From NCBI GenBank assembly GCA_903871605.1, contig CAIQHF010000038.1, positions 86,519-150,518 on the forward strand: 64,000 bases of DNA, in the 5' to 3' direction. This document shows positions 8,084-16,879 of this stretch, piece by piece (the first letter of the stretch is position 1; every line of letters starts with the position of its first letter). The notes beneath the pieces are model-generated. The model worked only from the letters and a program-made list of their open reading frames with translations, was not told the origin of the DNA and made no database searches. Position numbers and translations under genes: made by a program. The DNA is from an uncultured Sphingomonadaceae bacterium. Lineage in GTDB: Bacteria; Pseudomonadota; Alphaproteobacteria; Sphingomonadales; Sphingomonadaceae.

Positions 8084-10486
8084 CTAGGTTTTGGCGCCGT
8101 CGTCGACGATCCCCTGCGCGCCGGTCGGCGTCGCGCCGATCCACTGGACCTGTTGCGGCGTCGTGCCGAGCTCGATCCCCGCCTCGGGCATCCTCCGGAG
8201 CAGTTTGAACAGGATCTCGCTGCGCGTCGGATAGACGCTGCGCGGGCTGCTGACATAGGCGAACATGTTGAGGTTGACGCGCCCGTCGGCGATCGAGTCG
8301 ATGAAGATCACCGGCGCGGGATCGCCGAGCACCGCGGGGGCCTCCTCGAACATCTGGTCGAGCATGTCGCGGACCTGGCCGACGTCGGTGCCGAGCGGCA
8401 CCGAGAATTGCAGCTGGATGCGGCCCAGCGGATCGGCCATCGTCTTGTTGACGATCGACTTGGTGATCAGCTCCGAATTGGGCACGATCAGCGTCGAGCG
8501 ATCGGCGATCAGGATCTCGGTCGCGCGCACCGAGATGCGCTTCACGTCGCCCTCCTGGTCGCCGATCTTGACCCAGTCGCCGATCTTGACCGGGCGCTCG
8601 GCGAGCAGGATCAGCCCCGAGACGAAGTTCTGCGTGATCGCCTGAAGGCCGAAGCCGATGCCGACCGACAGCGCCGAGAGCAGCAGCGCGATCCGCTCGA
8701 TGCCGATGCCGAGCGATGCCATCGCCCACAGCACCGCGAGGATGAGCCCGGCATAGCGCGCCACCATCGCGATCGAGTTGCGCGCGCCCGCATCGAGCTC
8801 GGTCGCGGGCAGATAGCGATTGGTCAGCCAGCGCTGGACGCCGCGCACGACGAACAGCCCGACCGCGAGCACCGCGCAGGCGCGCAGGATCGCGCCGGGC
8901 GCGATCGTGATCTGCCCGATCGTGACGCCCTGCGAAACGCGGCTGATCTGATCGAACAGCGATCCGATGTTCGAACCGAAGGGGGCGAAGATCAGGCTCA
9001 GCGCGAACACGATCATGACCAGCCGGAGCGCCGCCGAGAGGGCGACGCCGAACTGGTCGATGAGGCTGCGCCGTACGCCGAATCCGTTATGGAAAGCGTT
9101 GGCGATCGTGCCGTCGCGCGCGAACAGGCTGCTGCAGATGTCGTCCGCGGCGACCAGCGCGAGATACAGGCCGGCGGCGACGATCGCGATCCAGATGATG
9201 AAGCGCGACAGGAAATAGGCGAGGCTGAGATAGCCCATGGCGAGCGCGACCAGCGCGGTTCCGAGCATCGCCCAGGCGGCGAGCGAGGCGAAGGCGGCGC
9301 CGGTGCGATCGGCCTGCGAATCCTCCGCGAGGCTGCGGTTGGCGCTGGCGCGCAGCCGTGCGCCGACGATCAATATGGCGAAGACGAGCGCGATGTTGAG
9401 CAGCGTGACGACGCCGTCGGTAAATTCCGAGGCGGGGCCGCTCGCGCCGGCCGAATCGACGAAGGCGGTGAGCAGCGTGCCCAGCAGCGCCAGGCCGGCC
9501 GCCGCGAACGTCCATGGCCGCAACGCGTTCGCGGTGTCGTCGAGGATCGCGATCAGTCGCCAGGAGGGCTGCCTGCGCTGGAGCAGGGCGCCGCCGAGCG
9601 CGGCGATGAACGCCGCGATGAACGCCGCCCTCTGGAACGCGGCCGCAAGGTCCGCCCAGGCGGGCGCGATCATCCCGCCGGTGCGCAGGCCGGCGAGCAG
9701 CGCGGTGGCGGCGAGCCACGGCACGAGCGTGCCGATCGCGACCAGCCAGATGGCGAGCCCCGAGCGACGGATGCGGTTGCCGGGCACCCGCTCGATGACG
9801 TAGCGCAATCCCAGCCGGCGCAACGCGAGCCGCGCGGGCCAGATCAGCACCAGCGCGGCGAGCGTGCCGATCAGCGCGGCAAGCAAGCCGCCGCGCGTCG
9901 CGCCGTGGCGCAGCGCGCCGAGCTCCGCGCCGACGAATGCGCCCGTGCGCCGCATGTCGCGCGGCAGCGACTGGATCACCGGCGACCAGAAGGCGGGCGT
10001 GAGCGGCGAGGCGACCCGCTCGGACATGCGCTCGCTGAACGCATTGGCCTGGCTGGCGGCGATTTCGGCGGCGAGCTGGTCCGCCTCGACGCCGAGCAGC
10101 TTGCCGCGCTTGATCGCCGAATCGACCGTCGAGCGCTGCTGCGCGAGCAGCTTGCGTTGCGCGCGGATGTCGGGTGCCTCGGCGACGCCGGGGGTGACCG
10201 GGCCAAGCTGGACGACGCGCGCATCGATCAGCGAAAGCTGCGCGGTGAGCACGGTCACCTGCGCGACCGTCACGGTCTTCACGGCGGCGGCGCGATCGCG
10301 CAGCGTCTCCCGTGCGGTCCGGTCGGTTCGCGCGTCGAAGGCGGTATCGACCGCCTTGAATTCGGCGGCCGCCTTGTCGAGCGCCTGCGTCGCCGTGACG
10401 ATCGGGTCGACGTCCTGCGCGCGGGCGGGAATCGCGGGGACCGCAAGCAGCAGCGACAGCAGGATGAGGAGGCGGCGAAAGCTCAT
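8084..10486 (-). CDS. Large MscS-family mechanosensitive channel with DUF3772 N-terminal domain
   Basis: This 800-residue protein has a signal peptide (LLILLSLLLAVPAIPARA), then a periplasmic helical, probably coiled-coil DUF3772-like region to about residue 170. Multiple transmembrane segments follow between about 190 and 560. The C-terminal MscS core contains the pore-helix stretch LSVGIGFGLQAITQNFVSGL and the beta-domain GDWVKIGDQEGDVKRISVRATEI. The length and build match the MscK/DUF3772 class, not the minimal MscS. It should gate in response to membrane tension or osmotic downshift in the inner membrane. A GGGGAG ribosome site precedes the ATG at 10486. It is a single gene, convergent with the tRNA and divergent from the 5-oxoprolinase operon. 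Confidence 0.93.
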   Translation of the reverse strand: MSFRRLLILLSLLLAVPAIPARAQDVDPIVTATQALDKAAAEFKAVDTAFDARTDRTARETLRDRAAAVKTVTVAQVTVLTAQLSLIDARVVQLGPVTPGVAEAPDIRAQRKLLAQQRSTVDSAIKRGKLLGVEADQLAAEIAASQANAFSERMSERVASPLTPAFWSPVIQSLPRDMRRTGAFVGAELGALRHGATRGGLLAALIGTLAALVLIWPARLALRRLGLRYVIERVPGNRIRRSGLAIWLVAIGTLVPWLAATALLAGLRTGGMIAPAWADLAAAFQRAAFIAAFIAALGGALLQRRQPSWRLIAILDDTANALRPWTFAAAGLALLGTLLTAFVDSAGASGPASEFTDGVVTLLNIALVFAILIVGARLRASANRSLAEDSQADRTGAAFASLAAWAMLGTALVALAMGYLSLAYFLSRFIIWIAIVAAGLYLALVAADDICSSLFARDGTIANAFHNGFGVRRSLIDQFGVALSAALRLVMIVFALSLIFAPFGSNIGSLFDQISRVSQGVTIGQITIAPGAILRACAVLAVGLFVVRGVQRWLTNRYLPATELDAGARNSIAMVARYAGLILAVLWAMASLGIGIERIALLLSALSVGIGFGLQAITQNFVSGLILLAERPVKIGDWVKIGDQEGDVKRISVRATEILIADRSTLIVPNSELITKSIVNKTMADPLGRIQLQFSVPLGTDVGQVRDMLDQMFEEAPAVLGDPAPVIFIDSIADGRVNLNMFAYVSSPRSVYPTRSEILFKLLRRMPEAGIELGTTPQQVQWIGATPTGAQGIVDDGAKT

Positions 10487-10599
10487 CCGCTCCCCTTATC
10501 GCCTGCGAAACCGATCGCCCACCCCATCTGTCGACCGCGGCGCGCGGCACATCGTGCGATGCTGGCATCCTGCCCGGCTTGATGGCATGCGCGTCGGCA

Positions 10600-13500
10600 A
10601 TGACCGGCTGGCAGTTCTGGATCGATCGCGGGGGGACCTTCACCGACGTCGTCGCGCGGCGGCCCGATGGCGGGCTCGTCACCGCCAAGCTGCTGTCCGA
10701 AGATCCGGCGCGCACCGAGGACGCGGCGGTGGCGGCGATCCGTCAGCTGTCCGGGTGCGGCGAGGCCACGCTGGCGCCTGCCGAGGTGCGCATCGGAACG
10801 ACGATCGCCACCAACGCGCTGCTCGAGCGCAAGGGCGAGCCGGTGCTGCTCGCGATCACACGCGGCTTCGGCGACGCGCTGGCGATCGGCACGCAGGAGC
10901 GCCCCGATATCTTCGCGCGGCATATCCTGCGCCCGCCGCCGCTCTACGATGCGGTGATCGAGATCGACGAGCGCGTCACAGCCGATGGCACCGTCCTGCG
11001 CGGGCTCGATCGCGATGTGGCGCGCGTGGCGTTTGCCGCCGCCTATGCACGCGGCCTGCGTGCCGTCGCGATCGTGCTGATGCACGGCTATCGCTTCCCC
11101 GGGCACGAACGCATCCTCGCCGACCTCGCCCGCGCGTGCGGCTTCACGCAGGTCTCGGTCAGCCATGAGGTCGGTGCGCTGATCAAGCTGGTCGGGCGCG
11201 GCGACACCAGCGTCGTCGACGCCTATCTCTCCCCGGTGCTGCGGCGCTATGTCGAGCAACTGAGCGCCGCGCTGGGCGGGACGCCGCTGTTCATGCAGTC
11301 CAATGGCGGGCTTGTCGACGGGCGAGCCTTCCGCGGGCGCGACGCGATCCTGTCGGGGCCGGCCGGCGGCATCGTCGGCATGGCGGCGACCGCGCGCGAA
11401 GCCGGCTTCGATCGTGTCATCGGCTTCGACATGGGGGGCACCTCGACCGACGTATCGCTCCATGCCGGGCGTTACGAGCGCGACGGCGAGACCCAGGTCG
11501 CGGGCGCGCGGATCGCCGTGCCGATGCTGCGCATCCATACCGTCGCGGCGGGGGGCGGGTCGGTGTGTCGGTTCGACGGTGCACGGCTGCTGGTCGGCCC
11601 CGAAAGCGCGGGCGCGGTGCCGGGCCCTGCCTGCTACGGTCGTGGCGGCCCGCTGACGATCACCGACTGCAACCTGCTGCTGGGCAAGATCCAGCCCGAC
11701 CATTTTCCCAGGCTGTTCGGCCCTGCCGGCGACGCCCCGCTCGATCGCGCCGCGACCGAGGCGCGCTTCGCCACGCTGTGCGAGGGGATCGCGGCGGCGA
11801 CCGGCCGCCGGATGAGCGCGCAGGCGGCCGCGGAGGGCCTCGTCGCGATCGCGGTCGCCGACATGGCCAAGGCGATCCGCACCATCTCGGTCGGTCGCGG
11901 CCACGATGCGACGCGCTTCACGCTGGCCAGCTTCGGCGGCGCGGGCGGCCAGCATGCCTGCCTCGTCGCCGACGCGCTGGGCATCGGCACGGTGATGATC
12001 CATCCGCTCGCCGGCGTTCTGTCCGCCTACGGCATGGGGCTGGCCGATCGCCGCGCGCTGCGCGAACGCACGCTGGCAAAGCCGCTCGGCGACCGCGCCG
12101 CGCTCGACTAGGCGGCCGCCGCGCTCGCTTCGGACGCGCGCGAGGCGCTCGCGGGGGAGGGGCTGGATCCCTCGCTGATCCGCGTCGAACTCGTCGCGCA
12201 TCTCCGCGTCGCCGGCAGCGAGCATACGATCGAGGTGCCGCTCGGCGACGCGGCGGCGATGCGTTCCGCGTTCGAGGCCGCCTATCGCGCGCGGTTCGGC
12301 TTCGCCGGCGTCGGCGATCTCGTCGTCGAGCGGATCGGCGCCGAGGCGATCGCTGCGACGCCGCCGCTCCCCGCGCCGCCCTCCGTCGCACGCACGCTGC
12401 CGCCGATCGCCGAGGCCCAGATCGTCATGGCGGGCGCGCCGCGCCGGACGCCGATCCACGACCGGTCGGGGATCGCGGCAGGCGACCGCATCGCCGGCCC
12501 CGCTGTGATCGTCGACGCCAATGCGACAACGGTGATCGAGCCCGGCTGGTCCGCCGCCGCCGATCGCCTGGGCAACCTGATCCTCACGCGCCATGCGCCC
12601 CCCGCCGCCGCAACCGGGGGCGACGACGCGGTCGATCCGGTGCGCCTCGAGATCTTTTCGGGGCTGTTCATGGGGCTCGCCGAGGAGATGGGCGCCGCGC
12701 TCCAGCATTCGGCCGCCTCGGTCAACATCCGCGAGCGGCTCGATTTCTCCTGCGCGCTGTTCGACGCCGACGGCCATCTGATCGCCAATGCGCCGCACAT
12801 CCCGGTGCATCTCGGCTCGATGGGTGAGAGCATCCGCACGATCCTCGCGCGGCGCGGGGGAGGCGCCGACGGCCGCGGGATCCGCCCGGGCGACGTCTAT
12901 GCGCTCAACGCGCCCTATGACGGCGGCACGCATCTGCCCGACATCACCGTGATCATGCCGGTATTCGCCGGCGGCGGGACGCCCGCCTTCTTCGTCGCGG
13001 CGCGCGGCCACCATGCCGATATCGGCGGGATCAGCCCGGGATCGATGCCGCCCGACAGCCGCTGCATCGAGGAGGAGGGCGTCGTGATCGACAATCTGCT
13101 GCTCGTCGATTCGGGCGGCTTCCGCGAGGCGGCGGTGCGCGCGCTGCTCGCCTCGGGCCGCTATCCGTCGCGCGCGATCGAGATGAACGTCGCCGATCTC
13201 AAGGCGCAGGTCGCCGCCTGCGCGCGTGGCGCCGAGGGCTTGCTGCGGCTGTGCGCGGATCGTGGAACCGGGGTCGTGTCGGCCTATATGCGTCATGTCC
13301 AGGATCATGCCGCCGCGGCGGTGCGCGCGCTGATCGGGCGGCTGCGCGGCGGCGCCTTCGCCTATGAACTGGATTCGGGCGCCGTGGTCCGCGTCGCGGT
13401 CGCGATCGATGCCGAGGCGGGCAGCGCGGTCGTCGATTTCGCCGGCACCAGCGCGCAGCAGCCGAGCAATTTCAACGCGCCGCGATCGGTGGTCCGCGCC

Positions 13501-14199
13501 GCGGTGCTCTACGTGATGCGCTGCCTGCTCGACGAGCCCGTGCCGCTCAATGACGGCTGCCTCGCGCCCGTCACGATCCTGATCCCCGAGGGCTCGATGC
13601 TGGATCCGCGCTATCCCGCAGCGGTCGTCGCGGGCAATGTCGAGGTCAGCCAGGTGATCACCGACGCGCTGTTCGGCGCGTTCGGTGCGATCGCGGGCGC
13701 GCAGGGGACGATGAACAATTTCACCTTTGGCGACGCGCGGCATCAATATTATGAGACGATCGCGGGCGGATCGGGCGCCGGCCCCGACTTTGACGGCACC
13801 GCGGTCGTCCAGACGCACATGACCAACAGCCGGATGACCGACCCCGAAGTGCTCGAGACGCGCTTCCCCGTGCTGGTCGAGGCGTTCGCGATCCGGTGCG
13901 GATCGGGCGGGGCGGGCGCGCATCGGGGCGGCGACGGCGCGACGCGGCGGATCCGCTTCCTTGCGCCGATGGACGCCGCGATCCTCGCCAATCGCCGCCG
14001 CGTTCCGCCGTTCGGGCTGGCGGGCGGCGCGCCGGGCGGGCGCGGCGCGACGCGCGTCGAACGCGCGGACGGCACGGTCGACACGCTCGGGGGTACTGCC
14101 TCGGTCGCGATGCAGGCGGGGGACGTGTTCGTGATCGAGACGCCCGGCGGCGGCGGGCATGGTGCCGCGCCGGGCGCCGACGAAGGCGGGTGCGGCTGA
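10600..14199 (+). pseudogene. oplAH: Single-chain ATP-dependent 5-oxoprolinase, interrupted by an in-frame amber codon
   Basis: The intact frame would encode about 1200 residues. It opens with a HyuA-type ATPase half ([66 protein letters not shown]). A HyuB half follows (from about 12640; FMGLAEEMG, NIRERLDFSCALFD, HIPVHLGSMGESI, PGDVYALNAPYDGGTHLPDI). This order and the 'IDRGGTFTDV' start are those of fused 5-oxoprolinase, which cleaves 5-oxoproline to glutamate with ATP. Codon 504 is TAG at 12109-12111. The same frame continues beyond it with normal HyuA C-terminal sequence, so only one base need have changed. The product would be truncated at 503 residues, and the HyuB half has an open frame from 12235. 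An alternative start is ATG 10582 or TTG 10579. It leads a tightly overlapping operon with DUF969, DUF979 and DUF2891. Confidence 0.85.
12109..12111 (+). other. In-frame TAG that splits the 5-oxoprolinase gene
   Basis: The TAG lies in the same reading frame as both halves. Family-like codons flank it directly: ...ALD before, and an Ala-rich helix leading to ALASDAREALAGEGLDPS after. A CAG, GAG, AAG or TGG ancestor would need one substitution. Confidence 0.85.
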
Positions 14200-14877
14200 T
14201 GCTCGTGCTGGCCGGCATCGCGGTGATCGTCGCGGGATTCCTGTTGCGCTTCAATCCGCTGCTGGTGGTGGTCGTCTCGGCGGCGGTGACCGGGCTTGCC
14301 GCGGGGCTGCCGCCGCTCGCGATCCTCGCCGCGTTCGGCCGCGCGTTCAACACCAACCGCTATGTCACCGTCATCTATCTCGTGCTCCCGGTGATCGGGC
14401 TGCTCGAACGCTATGGATTGCAGCAGCGCGCGCGCGGTGATCGCCGCGATGCGCGGCGCGCGTGTCGGGCGGCTGCTGATCGTCTATCTGCTGTTTCGCC
14501 AGATCACCGCCGCGCTCGGGTTGACCTCGATCGCGGGCCCCGCGCAGACGGTGCGACCGCTGCTCGCGCCGATGGCGATCGCGGCCGCCGAGGCGCAGGC
14601 GGGGCCGGCCGCAGGGGACGACGAGCGCATCCCCGCGCTGGCGGCGGCGACCGACAATGTCGGCAATTTCTTCGGCGAGGACATCTTCATCGCGGTCGGT
14701 TCGATCCTGCTGATGAAGGGCGTGCTCGCGGGATACGGGATCGAGCTGATGCCCTTCGAACTCTCGGTGTGGGCGATCCCGAGCGCGGTCGCCGCCTTCC
14801 TGATCCATGCCGCCCGGCTGCTGTGGCTGGATCGGCGGCTCGGGCGTGGTCCGGGCCGCAAGGGTGCGCGCCGATGA
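14199..14877 (+). pseudogene. DUF969 family membrane protein, frameshifted
   Basis: The ATG at 14199 overlaps the 5-oxoprolinase stop (TGATG). The first frame gives MLVLAGIAVIVAGFLLRFNP ... NTNRYVTVIYLVLPVIGLLERYGLQQRA, which is DUF969. The rest of the family sequence (RAVIAAMRGARVGRLLIVYL ... DNVGNFFGEDIFIAVGSILL) lies in the next frame and ends at 14877. The switch falls in a CG dinucleotide tract, (CG)5 at 14427-14436. Six CG units would restore one frame with the expected family spacing, so a 2-bp slip is the simplest explanation. The intact protein would have about 226 residues and several membrane segments. DUF969 and DUF979 occur as a pair and are thought to form a membrane complex; the transported compound is unproven. 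Confidence 0.82.
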
Positions 14878-15785
14878 TCGGGCTCGGCACGGTCTATGTC
14901 GTCGCGGGGCTGATGTTCGTCGCCTTCGCCGCGCTCAGCCTCCGTGCGCGGCGCCTCGGCCATGCCGTCTTCCATGCGCTGCTCGCGCTCAGCTTCCTCG
15001 CCGGCGATCGGCTGGGCGACCTCGGCAACGGCGTGCTCGTGCTCGGACTGGTCGCGATCGCGGGGACGGGATTGCTCGCGCGCAAGCCGGCGCCCGCCGC
15101 CGCGGCGCCCGCGCCGCGCGGCAACGGCCTGTTCGCTGCCGCGCTCGTCATCCCCGCGACCGCGCTGGCGGGCACGCTCGTCTTCGGCGCCTTCCCCGCG
15201 CTGGTCGATCCCAGGCAGGCGACATTGGTGGCGCTGGCGATCGGCGCGCTCTTGGCGCTTGGCGCGGGCTATGCGTGGCTGCGGCCGCGGCCGGCGGCGC
15301 CGTTCGTCGAGGGGCTGCGGCTGATCGACGCGATCGGCTGGGCGGCGCTGCTGCCGCAGATGCTGGCGAGCCTTGGTGCGGTGTTCGCGCTCGCCGGCGT
15401 CGGCGACGTGGTCGGCGGGCTGGCGGGTGGCGCGATCCCGCAGGGCAGCCTGATCGGCGCGGTGCTCGCCTATGCGATCGGGATGGCGCTCTTCACGATG
15501 GTGATGGGCAATGCGTTCGCCGCCTTCCCGGTGATGATCGCGGCGATCGGCGTGCCGCTGCTGATCCGCGTGCATCACGGCCATCCCGCGATCGTCGCCG
15601 CGCTCGGTATGCTCGCGGGCTTCTGCGGCACGCTGCTGACGCCGATGGCGGCCAATTTCAACCTCGTCCCTGCAGCGCTGCTCGGGCTCGAGGATCGCTA
15701 TGCGGTGATCCGCCAGCAGGTCGCGACCGCGCTGCCGCTGCTCGCCGTCAACATCGCGTTGCTCTATGGATTGGGTTTTTCATGA
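14874..15785 (+). CDS. DUF979 family membrane protein
   Basis: A 303-residue polytopic membrane protein of the DUF979 family with about nine hydrophobic segments. Characteristic stretches are IDAIGWAALLPQMLASLGAVF, GGAIPQGSLIGAVLAYAIGM, FTMVMGNAFAAFPVMIAAIG and GFCGTLLTPMAANFNLVPAALL. It overlaps the DUF969 frame by ATGA at its start and the DUF2891 gene by ATGA at its end, so all three are translationally coupled. DUF969/DUF979 pairs often neighbour pyroglutamyl-peptidase genes. The 5-oxoprolinase here suggests, by inference, that the pair is a 5-oxoproline or pyroglutamyl-peptide permease. The loss of DUF969 would probably disable it. Confidence 0.88.
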   Translation: MIGLGTVYVVAGLMFVAFAALSLRARRLGHAVFHALLALSFLAGDRLGDLGNGVLVLGLVAIAGTGLLARKPAPAAAAPAPRGNGLFAAALVIPATALAGTLVFGAFPALVDPRQATLVALAIGALLALGAGYAWLRPRPAAPFVEGLRLIDAIGWAALLPQMLASLGAVFALAGVGDVVGGLAGGAIPQGSLIGAVLAYAIGMALFTMVMGNAFAAFPVMIAAIGVPLLIRVHHGHPAIVAALGMLAGFCGTLLTPMAANFNLVPAALLGLEDRYAVIRQQVATALPLLAVNIALLYGLGFS

Positions 15786-16771
15786 CGAGTCTCGATCAGG
15801 CCACCGCCCGCCGCCTCGCCGCGATGACGCTCGGCCATATCGGCCGTGAATATCCGCACGTCGAAGTCCGCATGCTCGCCGGTCCCGACGATCTGGCGAC
15901 GCCCGCGGCGCTGCACCCGATCTTCTACGGCAGCTTCGACTGGCACAGCTGCGTCCATGGCTGGTGGCAGCTGCTCAGGCTCGCGCGGCTGTTCCCCGAC
16001 ATGCCCGAGGCGGCCGCGATCCGCGCGCGCGCCGATGCGATGCTGGTGCCCGACAAGGTGGCAGGCGAGCGCGCCTTCCTCGATCGACCGGACAGCGCGG
16101 GGTTCGAGCGTCCCTATGGCTGGGCCTGGCTGCTCGCGCTGCACGGCGAAGCGGCGCGGCACGATGCCGGATGGGCCGACGCGCTGGCGCCGCTCGCCGC
16201 AGCCTTCGCCGCGCGCTTCCACGCGCATCTCCCCAAGCTGACCTATCCGATCCGGGTGGGGACGCATTTCAACACCGCCTTCGCATCGATCCTTGCCCGC
16301 GACTGGGCCGCCGCGCGCGATCCGGCGCTGGCCTCGCTGATCGACCAGCGGTCGCGTGCCTGGTTCGGGCAGGACCGCGGCTGCCAGGCGTGGGAGCCCG
16401 GCGGCGACGAATTCCTCTCGCCCGCGCTGTGCGAGGCGCTGCTGATGACTCGCGTGCTGCCCGCCGCCGACTTCGCCGGCTGGTTCGAGAGCTTCCTTCC
16501 CGAACTCGCGCAGGGCGAACCGGCGACGCTGTTCACGCCCGCCACCGTCTCGGATCGCGCCGACGGCAAGATCGCGCATCTCGACGGGCTCAATCTCAGC
16601 CGCGCCTGGTGCTGGCGCGCGCTCGCCGCCGCATATCCCCCGATCGCGCGCCTCGCCGAGCCTGCCGCGGCCGCGCATCTCGCCGCCTCGCTGCCGCATC
16701 TCGGCGACGACTATATGGGCGAGCATTGGCTGGCGAGCTTCGCGCTGCTCGCGCTCGCGCCGGCCTTTTGA
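15782..16771 (+). CDS. DUF2891 family protein
   Basis: A 329-residue predicted soluble protein of the DUF2891 family. Visible family segments are HPIFYGSFDWHSCVHGWWQL near the N terminus, ERPYGWAWLLAL, YPIRVGTHFNTAFA, CQAWEPGGDEFLSPALCEA, and HLDGLNLSRAWCW with HLGDDYMGEHWLASFA at the end. The recurrent W, H, E and D positions in an alpha-helical frame recall an (alpha/alpha) toroid hydrolase, but no function is established. No signal peptide is seen. It is the last gene of the oplAH-DUF969-DUF979-DUF2891 operon, coupled by ATGA. The context suggests a role in processing pyroglutamate-containing compounds, which is inference only. Confidence 0.87.
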   Translation: MTSLDQATARRLAAMTLGHIGREYPHVEVRMLAGPDDLATPAALHPIFYGSFDWHSCVHGWWQLLRLARLFPDMPEAAAIRARADAMLVPDKVAGERAFLDRPDSAGFERPYGWAWLLALHGEAARHDAGWADALAPLAAAFAARFHAHLPKLTYPIRVGTHFNTAFASILARDWAAARDPALASLIDQRSRAWFGQDRGCQAWEPGGDEFLSPALCEALLMTRVLPAADFAGWFESFLPELAQGEPATLFTPATVSDRADGKIAHLDGLNLSRAWCWRALAAAYPPIARLAEPAAAAHLAASLPHLGDDYMGEHWLASFALLALAPAF

Positions 16772-16879
16772 ACGCGCGCCGCACCACCGCATCTTATGCC
16801 TGCCATCAGCACCGCGCGGCTTCACACCGGCGCGCGCACGCGGCAGAGATCGATGCCGGCTCGCCCAGGGAACCTATCG

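Noticed and set aside
12109..12111. TAG read as pyrrolysine or by programmed readthrough
   Set aside because: No pyl genes or readthrough context are visible; a point mutation or sequence error is simpler.
10483..14160. 1225-residue open frame antisense to the 5-oxoprolinase gene
   Set aside because: It is Arg/His/Asp-rich low-complexity sequence, typical of antisense frames in GC-rich DNA. The sense strand carries clear family motifs.
13896..15785. Reading the DUF969 start and DUF979 as one 629-residue protein
   Set aside because: After the CG tract this frame is Arg-rich nonsense until 14874, where DUF979 begins at its own ATG overlapping the DUF969 stop.
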